A stretch of DNA of 64,000 bases from Cristatella mucedo (lineage: Eukaryota; Bryozoa; Phylactolaemata; Cristatellidae), in assembly GCA_009760855.2 (NCBI GenBank), contig WPIO01000005.1, positions 2,952,001 through 3,016,000 of the forward strand. The letters run 5' to 3'. The notes below the pieces were generated by a model, which saw only the letters and a list, made by a program, of their open reading frames with translations, was not told where the DNA came from and did not search any database. The position numbers and the translations under genes were made by a program. Of the stretch, positions 11,801 through 23,800 are shown one piece after another. Position 1 is the first letter of the stretch; each line of letters starts with the position of its first letter.

Positions 11801-14800
11801 AGGGCACGAGAAGGCTGAAACTGGTGCAACCGTTCATCTCGGTATGAAGGAGCCAAGCCTTGTGGGTCAGCGTAAGAACTTTGCTCTGTATCCGTTGCTC
11901 AACCGGCAGCCATCCTAGCTCTTTCGCAAAGGAGACACGTGGTCAAACCTCTGAAACTTGAAAACTCGCATTGCAGCCATATTCATAGCCAGCTGCAGTG
12001 GCCTAGTTGCTTTTTTGGTACCCCAGCCAAAAGGAAATTACAATAATCAAGCCGAGACAGAACTAAGGAGCTAGTAATATTTTGGTCAAGTCTCTGTGGA
12101 AGACAGTTCCTAATCTTAGATAGAGATCGGACGTGATGGCTAGCTGTAGAAGCAGTCTTCTGAATGAAGCCTTTAAAATTTAGGCAGCAAAAAACGACGT
12201 CAAAAACGACGCCTAAATTTCGAGAGCTTGGTGATGGTCGCACAACAGCATCATCCATTAAAAGAGCAAAGCCTTCTAATCTAACCACAGGCTTAGGGTC
12301 CTATGAGCAGCAGTTCGGCTTTATCGTCATTTAGTTTCAAGAAATTTTCTCAAATCTAGGACCGAATGTCGGCCATGTTTCCTCACACTAGCCGAGGGCA
12401 ATGAGAAGTCCATGAGAAGTCCGATCCAAGCAAGTCCACCTGAACCTTTGGTTATACTTGTCCTTCGGTATTTAGACAAGGCAGTGCCAGACAAACTTTT
12501 TTTTACCAACCTTAAGGCTATTCGATTGACAGTGGACAGAACGGCCAGCGCCAGGGTCGTCGATGACTCCTGGCTCAAAAAGCTCTCTCTCGGGACACCT
12601 ACTCCACAACTCAGTAAAGGAAGTTATTTTGCGGTAAAAATTTAGGTCGTTGGTTGGTTGGTTGTGTTGCTTGACTTAACAATAATAATTATAGGTCGTT
12701 TGTATTTCGCCCTAAAAGTTCAAAATCTCTATCCATGAGCTTTACAATTACAACAAAAGATTCAATTACCAAGGGCTAGTGATACACCTGGTATCATGCT
12801 GAGATAAGCATACAAAAGCAAAGAAGTATCATGCTTCGGCCAGCAAGCTAAAGCTAACAAGAAGATACTCAGGGCCACCGGTTGGTAGGACTTGAGGCTA
12901 GAAACTTGCAGTGCACACGATCAAAAAATAAAGTTCATTCATAGAAAGGAAAGCAGATCTTCTCAGAGCAGATGCTTCTTTAGCTGAGACTTCAAATGCT
13001 GCAAGCTCATCTTACGAAGTGACTCCCCCTCCTGCCACTGCTGAAAGCAGGTTCCTGACTGTCGGTTGATATGGCATGACAGCTCAATCCCCAAAATATT
13101 TCAATTTAGTCTCAGGGTGGGGGGACATGACTTTTGTACCACGAGCAGCACATCTTTCTTGTCCAAGGTCTGGAGGCCTGGCCCAAACCCTCTCTCAATC
13201 AGCCAAGATCCAATCAGCCCCGAGCCAATCAACCATGAGCCAATCAGCCACGAGCTAGCTACCAAGTGCCTCCTTGCAGCACTGCCTCTGACAGCAGTGC
13301 CAGGGCCAACGAGTCCATCAGACATAAATTATCTAAATGAGAGAATTGTCTAAATGAGGAGTCACTGACAGAAGGGACGCTTGAAAATAGGGGAGCGGAG
13401 CAAACAACGGTCGCAGCAACAGCTCGGCAGAGAGCAGGCAGCTCATATTAAAAAAAAGATGTGCACATCGGTGGTCTGCCCAGCAAACAAGTACTGTGAT
13501 TGTTTGAACTCTGCCCAAGAAGCTTGGTCTTCGACTAGCATTCAACCAGCACATACACTACTGAAATGAATGGCTCAGTGTAACACATTCCGTGCTTAGA
13601 CCTGAGCAAGAAGGAGGAGCACCTCTCTACTGGATATGGGTCAATGATGCTGCCGGATAATGGTACCTGAGAGTCGTCATTACGACAGCAGTCAACATGC
13701 AAACGTCAAGCTAGGTAAATATCTGATGATTTTTATCAAACGAATGGGTGAGCTCCAGTACAGCTGTTACCATCAGTTACCAACTTCTTGCATTTCTACG
13801 AAGTAGCTAGGTGATTTGACAAAGGGGAAGCAGCTAATTAAACAATACAACGACTAAAGAGATAAAATGGTAAAGTAGGCGAAAATGGAGGCAGCTTTTA
13901 CGTCGAAAACATGCCTTACAGTTACCCTATTAGAATAACAGATGACAAGTGTCAATTCATTCGGGCATGGCTATGACCCAACACCCTCTAAGCAGAAAAG
14001 TCAAACCTGGCAATGGCTTCTTCCTGACTTTTGAGGACTGGCTGCACCTTGCATCTTTGAAATTAGTTCAGATGCTGGTGCAGGTCACAATATGGCAATG
14101 AATGATGATAACAACTCCATAGGTATGTGCTCGCACGCACGCACGCACACACAAGCACCACGGCATGGCTTTTTTGTACCTAGCTAAACTGCTGCACCGG
14201 TTTCAGCCTCCTCGTGCCCACAGATCTTGCATGGAAAATAAAATAGCTGTTCCATTGATATGCTTAAATACCATTGGCAGAAGAAGCTTTTGCTCTGAAG
14301 GTCCTATTACGTGGAACTCACTTCCACAGTTCCTAAACAACATCTAGTCTCCTGACTATAGCACATCCTTTCCAGCCATCCTGAGCTGCTACTTCCATGC
14401 TACTAATTAACCCAACTTCTCTCCTGACTTAGCTATGCTTCTCACTTTCTCTTTGTTGCGTAAGATGAAGTCTGTTGGATACCGAATGTGTACTGAAAGC
14501 CGCTTAGGCTTTGAACTATGCAAAACTCTCCAGCATAATACTCACACAGTCTTTGTGGCTTTGTGGAGTTGCAGATGGAGATACATTGCATTGCATCACA
14601 TTACACACCCACACCTGCACACGCGCACACATACACACACACCGACGCACGCAGGCATGTGTGCTTAGGAGATCCTGTACATATACTTCTGTCAACTTGG
14701 GCAGACTTGCAAAACATGCACATTTGTTTTTATAGATCGATCACCTGCCAACACAGTATGTCTTGTCAACAGAAAATAACTTACTTGTTTACAGACTCTG

Positions 14801-17800
14801 CCTACAGGGAATAATATTTGGGTGTGTGCTAAACTTGACAGCTAATAGCGCTAAACTTTCAGAATAACGGTGCAGAACTGTCAACATAAACAGCAGTCTA
14901 ATTGATATAAGCATTTCTCTATGCAGTAGAAAGCAAGTGCCGCCGAGAAATGCCAAGTGGCGGCGACCCTTTCAGCTCGGTGTCCAAAGCTAGTTTTGCT
15001 TTCGATGTATTCAAAGCCCAGCAGTAATAAGAAAAAGCTTATTTCAGTAGGAAGCCCGAAGACTTTGAGCTCTAACTTAGCGACAAAAGTCTACTCACAT
15101 GGCAGCATAGGCTTTGCTGTCCAGCGACCGAGGTGAGTGGCAATCCACTGACAGTTGTGTGTAGTTGCTGCGCCCAAACAAAAGCAAGACTGAAATTGTT
15201 GACAAAACAGCCATTAGCACTGACTGAATTCGAAAGCAAATGAATATCACAGCAAGCACATTGGCGACGGTAGTTACCCGTGTTGAAAAGAGCCAGAGTA
15301 TCGCTGCTGCTGCAGCCACTCGGTACACATGCACCGACCTGGAGAGCTGCCGACTGCAACTGCAATAAAGCAAAAATAGTTAACAAAGACTAGCAATGCT
15401 AGCTATAGAAAATGCAAAGCCATACGTACTAATGCTATCACTGCACGTTCGCTGATCTGCAGCGCACGAAGGCTAGCATGTCTCAGCTCAATCGCAGCTC
15501 GAGGAATAAAATTTTCTGGCACTCAAGTCTCACGGTGGATGGCATCTGTCCATCTTTTTTTTGACATTACTGCTTTATTTACAAACATTGCTAAAAGCCA
15601 CACATGCACTTGGCCACTCAGCGTTATACAATGCAGTAGAAGACTGCTCGAGCAAGAGTTATTCCTTATGCAAGTCGAACAGTGGATGTGCTCCACGGTC
15701 GCTGGCCAAAGAAGATGTGCTGGTTGCATTTCGGCATGCAATTGCAATTAAAACCTATGGACCATAAAAGCACTACAGCCGAAATTCGTCTGGGGTACTA
15801 ACGTGTCAATTTTAAGCGTAGGCTTTATTTAAGCCCTGCATGGCATGCCCTGGTTTGGGCCAGAGGTGCTTGGCTTGTACAAGCAAGGTCAGCGGGATAT
15901 ATTTACCTGTATAAATAGAAAAGTAGCCTATAAAGCTGATTTTATTTTCGGGTGAGCGCAGGACCGGTAACCAAGACGTTGCAGGATCGCATTGTTTGCT
16001 GCTAAAACCGTTAATTTTTTCCATCTTCAGTCAAACCACAGACGGCCCTTATTAGTTCTGCATTTTGAAATACGGGAATTGCAACTTCAAGTCATGACAC
16101 TGTCAGGTTGTGCAAGCTTTGCGTAGCTGCTACGTACCTCCACCAATAAAGCAAGACATTCGAATTCACAGCCTAATTATAATAATAATAATAATAGTAA
16201 TACATTTGTATAGCACCATCGGAGAACTTAATCTCTTTCTAGACACTTTACATTTGCTATTGCCTTCCACTTCTATGTTGACGACAACCAAGTCCACTAG
16301 TCTGGCCAGCCTTCTTCGAAGCCTCTACACAGGCATTTGCAGGGCTGGGTTCAAACAGACGCCTTGCCGTCATCAGATACTAAATGTCGGCCTATACTCT
16401 GAAGTTAATTGACAATGTAACCGAAAATGGACCAGCACTCAATCACAAACATCTAGTAAGAGTTCGGTACACTTGCATCAGTGACAGATGGCCAAGGCAG
16501 TGGCGGGATGAGCACAGATATTTTAGCATTCTAACTCTAAAATTAGTGGCACTTCTTTACACTCGGTTGGCTAAAGCTATGCGATCACTTGAATTCGCTT
16601 TTTGCAGTTTCAATTATTTTCAGAGCCCAAAGCAAGATAAAGCCCCTGCGAGTGTTCAATTTCACGGACTCTGCATCTCCACAGAAACTGCACAGCCTAA
16701 GCGCCACCAACAGCTCAACGGTCGCCGGCAAAATGCCTAGTTGACATCGGTATGCTCAAAGTGACAAGGCCTGGTTAACAAGGAAAATATATGCACACAT
16801 TAGAAGCCCAGCCAATGGTCTCTAACCAGTGCATGCAAAACACGGCTCCAACCAATAGTGAGTGACCACACCTCCACAAAGTCGCACAGAACCACCATGC
16901 CCCGTGATAAGGAGTAGTTGTCTACAGTGCTCTCACAGCCTAAGCATCTTCGGCGTGAAATGTGTAGCCTGCCACATTCGGGGCAACAGTTGCAAGGCAG
17001 TAGCAGTAATATTTCAGCGACTGAAAAGCCACCTAGATAATTAATGCTGAAAGTGGACAGTCCATGCCTCGATGTACATACTGTATCTTTATTAGCTGTA
17101 ACCCAACAATGACAAAGTGGGTGCTACTCTGGAGACCTTTCTGATGATTCCCTAAACGCAAAGCTGGTTTAGGTGCGCACAAGGAAGCCGGAAACTGCAC
17201 CACGCTAGAAAGAGAATTGAGAAGCATAGCTGAGTCAAGACGACAGCTTCGGAAGTGGGCAGCATGGAAGTACCAGAACCGTACAGCAGGAAAGGTTGTG
17301 CCCCAGCCGGAGGTAGGAGCAAGGCTGTCCTTACAATAAAATTGTGGAAGTCAGCTGCACAGCCTGGGACATGCAAAGCAAAAGCTTCTGTCGCCTGCAG
17401 CCTATATGCAAAGGAATCGAACATCTAATCTACGATAGCCCTGAGAGGACACGAATGCATGAGGGGGCTGAAACTAGTGGAGCAACTACATATGAAGGAC
17501 CCAATCTATGGCAGGCCTTATGGAGCAGAATAAGAATCTTACTCTGCTTCCAGTGATCAACTGAAAGCCATCGAAACTCCTCCAGCAGAAAAGACTCGGG
17601 GCTGAGTCTCTTGCATTTGTTGACAAAGCTTGCATCCACATCAGCACCGACGGTAGAGGCCCTGAGGCTTTTTCGGTAGCCATGTCAAAACCAAATTATA
17701 GCTGTCCAGTCTACACAGTACCAGCGTGCTAGCAAGATCTTTATCCAGCCACCGTGTTAAGTGCTTAAATCTGGACAAGTCAAACAAGATTTCTAGCTTA

Positions 17801-20800
17801 CAACCGATGCTTGTACCACAGGGGAAATGAAGTTATGAAAATCTATCTCTTCATTTAAAAGGAATGTGGTGTATCGAACTGTGAGGCAGAACATGACTCA
17901 GCAGATTTTGATCACTGGGTGGAGACCCTAAGACAGCTTAGACTGCCTAAGCAGCCACAGGCTCTCGAGCAGTGGCAGGGCAGACAATAGCTCTGACAAA
18001 TGACTCAGCAGTCCGGCCCAAATCCTTGCATCTGTGGCAGCATCTGTGGGAGACATCCATCTACCACCAACTGCTGCTGCCAGCTGTCGGCGGCTCGGAC
18101 GGAACGATGGCTCGAGGGGGCAAAGACACTGCATGCATGAAATATAAGGGCTGCCAAAGGAGTACAGGGGGAGGAAGAGGCTAGATCCCTCTACTCCGGC
18201 AGCCCTCTAGAATGCATAGACTGGGCTTGGCCGGTGTGGTTTCTGAATAAAGTGCTCGGTGTTGGAGCCATGAGACTTATCGCTCGTTCGTGCTACCCAG
18301 CTTGACGACAGGTCGTGCTGAGGGCTGTGACTGCTAGCAAGCAGCAAGTCGGGCAGCATATCGCCTTCAAGGTTAGGTCGGTCACATTTAGATCCCTTTA
18401 TTCTCTTGCTCCGGCCGACCTATCTGAGCCACTTCCTAATCAGGCTAGGCACGCTTTTCTGACCCAAGTCACTTAGCTCTGCTTCTAACCAATTTCAAAA
18501 CATTTGGAGACCGTGGGTTTCTTTCATTTCCTTTAGTTATGCTCTTAACTAACGCCTGGAATTCAGGCGAGTTCGGAACCAACGATGGCTCGACAGTGCA
18601 AAAACCAATGCATACATGGAATATGGGGCTGCTGCAAGAATACATGGGAAGGAATAATAATAATAATAATAATGCACTTGATAAAGCGCCCTCAGAGAAC
18701 TCAATCTCTTTCTAGGCGCTTCACATTTGCAGCAAAGAGAAACGCAATTGAATAGTGAGTAATATCAAGCTTGATAAACAATATGAATAACACAGTTAGG
18801 GGTGGCATGCACCGGGTCAGCATGCAAGTGTGGTTAGTGGCAGCATGCAACAGTGTCAGCACGCATAACCACATGAAGGACGAATCACAGGGACCCACTA
18901 AATGCTGTCCTAAATAGATGTTGTGTAAGTTCTTTTTAAATGTGTTCAAGTCAGGGGCTGTTCTCACACAAGTCGGGAGTGAGTTCCAGGCTTTGGGAGC
19001 ATAGGAATTAAATGCACGGTCTCCAAAGGATTTGAGGTGTGTACGAGGTATTGGTAAACTGTTGGATTCCGAAAAGCAGGTGGTACGATGCTTGGCCTGG
19101 TGGGTCAGTAGATCTGAGTGATAGGCTGTAGCCAAAGAATGAAATGACCTAAAAGTGACCGACAAAACCTTGAAGTCGATCCGTTGCTTGACTGGTAGCC
19201 AGTGCAGGTCAGCGAGAAGTGTGTGATGTGGCAACTGCAACGCTCACGACAGACAAGCCTAGCTGCGGAATTTTGCACCAGCTGTAATCGCCTGATTGCA
19301 CATGCCGGTAGGCCAGCAAGCAGTGAGTTATAGAAGTCAAGATGGGATGTCACTAATGCATGGACCAACTTAGACGTGGTATCCTTATCTAAACAAGCCC
19401 GAATTTTAGCAATGTTATGTAGCTGAAAGTAGGCAGACTTGATTGTGGAGCTAATATGGTCGTCTAACGAGAGGTCACTTTGGAACATGACACCTAGATT
19501 TCGAGCTGGTTCAACGGGAGATATGCTTGCAGAGCCAATTTTGAGCAGCAGCCTTTCCAATTTCTGAATCACACTGGGTTTGCCCATAACTAGCCAGATC
19601 CCTCTACTCCGGCAGCCGTCAGCCATAGACGTCAGCCTTGACTGGGCTTGGCCGGCAAGATTTCTGAATAAAGTGCATGGCGTTAGATCCAGTAGGTTTG
19701 TGCTCGGCCGAGCTACCCAGTCCGGCGACAGGTCGTGTGGAGGGCTGTCACACGACCAAGGAGCTGGCCAACGTCGTTTACCCACTCAAGCAAGCATTGC
19801 ACAAGCAGTGGGTCACTGGCAATTGCCACAAATTCAATTGTCACAATTGAAGTCACAGGTCAAGGCCGACCACATCGACTTACCTGGCCAGCCAATGCCA
19901 GAGGAAACGACAGCTTGCAGTACTGCCCGCTGAAAGCCACCGGAGCATCTGGAGACGTTTTGGTATTCACGCACTCGTCGAAATCGCCCATCCAGTAGAA
20001 GTTCCCTTCCAGGAAGCCAGGGGACGGCTTACCAAAGGAGTCGAGCACTGCAGCAAAAGAGTCGTCTGGGAAACACGTGACAGTAGCCCGAGCTCTTGCT
20101 CTGCAGCCATGCCGAGGGCTGCATGCTGAGATCGCATACATGGCATGACCAGCAGCTAGGTAGCCACTGATCGACTCGTGCTTGCAACCTCCACCAATTT
20201 GTGCCGACAAGCACAAGCTCCCTAACTCTCTCACTCATTCACTCTCTCTCGCTCGAGTTCACGGACTGGCGTTCATGGAAATCAGTGCCAAAGCTGCTGC
20301 AAACGTGGAAGAGGTACGCCTTCGCCAATCAACAGCAGCTCGCCTGGCCTGGTGTGTCCATTTCAGCCTCGAGTGCAATGCAGTGGCGCCGCCTGTTCAC
20401 GGTTGCCGGGCCTGTCTGCCTCAATGGCCTGGCTTGCCCCTAGAGGCTGCAGGACCAAGCTGCCAGTAAAGGCCCAACCCGGCTTTGCCAACAGGTTGCC
20501 CGAGGTTTCGGGTGGTACTAGGTTTGCACAGAAACAGACTCGGATTTCTCAAAGACGATGGCTATGGCCAAAGGGCTGTGTGGCCCAAACAATCGCTTTT
20601 GGACACGACCAGCAGGCACTTCAAGATGAGCCTTAATTTGAAACAAAAGCGACAGAGCAAGAACTATGATGACATAAGCTGGTCAATCGATAGGAGCCTT
20701 CCAATGCCCAATCGAGTTTGGCTGCATCTTGGCAACGAGAAATCAGCCGAGTTGTCGAACCAGCCGGGCTAAGAAAATAATAAGAACCGCTGTGCGCCTA

Positions 20801-23800
20801 AGGTCTCCATTGTTCAATGTTCTATGTACTAGTAAGTGCAGTCGTACGAATAACGACATAGGCAAACTCAGCAAGCTTCTGGGTGGCACCGTTCGCAGAG
20901 CCAACTGATCATAATAAAGCTAATCACTTCACAGAGTCAGCATTGCTTAGGGTTTACAGCGATCTTCTTAAGAATGCAGACTTAGGTAAAGCATTTTTGC
21001 TTGTTTTACTTGATCTTTCAGCACCTGTCGATACTATCGATAAACAAATCCTGTCCTTCTCGAGTGCCTCTCATTTCGCTTGGACCACACTGGCGCTGCA
21101 CTACAATGGTTTAAGTCCTATCTCAGATGGAGACTCCAGAGTATTGATGTAGGCTGAAAAACATCGTCATCCTTTTTTCCTTTGCAGCAAATGTAAAGCG
21201 CTTAGTAAGAGATTGAGTTCTCTGAGGGCGCTTTATCAAGTGCATTATTATTCTTATTATTATCCGAGCAATCACTGAAGCATAAGGTAACTCAGGGATC
21301 TGTGCTTTGAGTCTGCTGATCTTCACATTTTTTCTGTTTTGCCGATGTGATAGTGAAGCACAACTTAGGCTTTCATTCCTATGCAGATGACACTCAGTTG
21401 TAACTTTTCTTTGATCCCTCCCAGCCCTCCAACACGTCGAATTCACTACACTACTTACTGCATGCATTGCAGATATCCGAACATGGATGGCAGCAAATTT
21501 TCTTAAATTAAATTACGACAAAACCAACTTACTAGTTTTGGGCAAACGAAATGTAACTCAGAATTTGGAAAGGTTAACGCTCAAAATTGGTCCATGCATT
21601 GGTAACATCCAGTCTTGATTTCAACAACTCACTGCTTACTGGTCTACAGGCCTGTGCGATCAGGCGCTTACAGCTGGTGCAAAACTGCAGCTACGCTTGT
21701 CTGTCGTGAGCGTCCAAGTTGCCACATCACACCACTTGTCGCCAAGCTGCAGTGGCTCCCAATCAAGCAGCAATCAACTTCGAGGCTCTGTCACTCACTT
21801 TTAGGTTGTTTCATTATCTGGCTACAGCTTACCTATCAGAACTGCTCCCACGCCCAGCTAGGCACCGTATCACCCACTTTTCTTAATAAAATCGATGATC
21901 TGGTTCCAAAGCCTGGAACTCACTCAGGACTGCCGTCACGACCTCCCATGACTTGATGAAGTTAAAAAAATCTAAACACCTTTTTGTCAAGCATTTAGTG
22001 GGTTATTTAGTCCTTTTGATTCGTACTTTGTATGCTTGTGCATGTTAACATTGTGCATGCTGCCAATAGCTAACCATCTTTACATACTGACAATGCGTGT
22101 CACCTCTAAGCATGTTATCCTTGCTGTCATTGTGCATGCTAATACTAACCACATAATCATACTTCCTCTACAGCAAATGTAAAGTAGCTAGAAAGAGATT
22201 GAGTTCTCTGTTGGCGTTATACTAATAGTATACAAATAAAGTATATGTTTATAATTATAAAAATGATAGAAGAATATTGATAATACAATTATAATAAAAA
22301 AATAGTTATAATCATTAATCATATATATCATACAGTTTGCCTCTGTAGCTCAGTATGAACATGTGCTACAGCAAAAAACTGAGATACTAAGACTATAAGT
22401 AGCAACATGTTAGACAAAACCAAAGGGTGTCTTGCGTCATTGCATCGACTGCTTGATAAGGTTTCAACAGGTGAAGGAAAACAAAGCAGCAGTGCCGCTA
22501 GCTTTGAGACTGGAACACTACCAATACCACCACCTACTGCTGATAAGACTGATTACTTAACCAGACCGAAATATCATGCAATCTATAAATGCTTGTTAAA
22601 GATAGCTTTAAGTATAAAAAACTTGTGCAGGTAAAAATTAGCACTTCAGCAACTTTAAACACTCATTCTGAATGCAGAGTGTATACAATTATATATCGTT
22701 TGAGCCACGGGAAGGTGCACTTTTAGGAGACCCTGAGGGTAAGTTTCAGGCACCTGAAGGTGATGAGGATGCACCATCGCATAGTCCAGATCTATCCCAT
22801 GCACACAGTACCTGTATGAACTCTCTACCTAAGTCTATAACTTAACAAATGACTAAGACTAAGCAGATTTAATGCTGGAGTTTTTTATATGATGCCCTCA
22901 TTACCTAAGCAGCTTTTGGTGAGCACACATACTTAATCGCACGCAACCAACAGAAAGAGAGGAGCCAAACAGTGACAGAACTTGACTTGGTAGGTTTTAA
23001 GTGGTTGTACAGGACGGCTGGAAAGGAAATGACAAAGATGCCAACAGATGACAAGTTGTTCGTTACAAAGGAAATTTGGATGTTGCAAGGTTTAGTCCGG
23101 TTTTGCTTATTCTCCCAAAACTCCTTAAGCGAATGAAGGAAATGCCTAATCTATAGTTCTGAGGGAGAAGGAGGACCTGAAGGGCAAGGATGCTCAAACT
23201 GGTACAGTAGTTCAGCTAGGCATGAAGTGGCTAAGTAAGGACAGCCTTATGGAAGCCAAAGGAAGAATTTATACAGCCACCGATCAGCCTGGAGCCATCG
23301 CAGGTTCTTTCAAAAGGTTGGAATTTGTTATGGCTGATTTATTGGATTCAAGATCAATCTAGCAACCATATTCGTCAATACCTCAAGAAGGTACTTTTTG
23401 GGCAGCCTTGCTAATGCTATTACATAAAAAAATGTAATCGTTTGTATAGCGCCCTAAAAGAACACCCCACACTGGGCCAACTCAGCTCGGCAGTAGCAGT
23501 TACAGAAGTCTAGCAATGAGAGAACCATATGACTAGCACCCTATTTAGCAATCTACTGCAGTAAGTGTCACTAATTCAGGTCAGAGATCGAACACGAAGA
23601 CTATATGTGAAGGCAATCTTCTGAATAAAACACTGAAGTTGTCAAATAAGACCGGAAATTACGAGCACTCAATGATGGTTGCTCAAAGTTAGCTCCAATT
23701 AGGAGCTCGGTCAGTTAATCCAGCCAAATGTTAAGTTTTCCTATAAAGAAAAAAGTCGGTTTAATCATTATTTATCGTAAGTAAATTGGCCAATATATTT

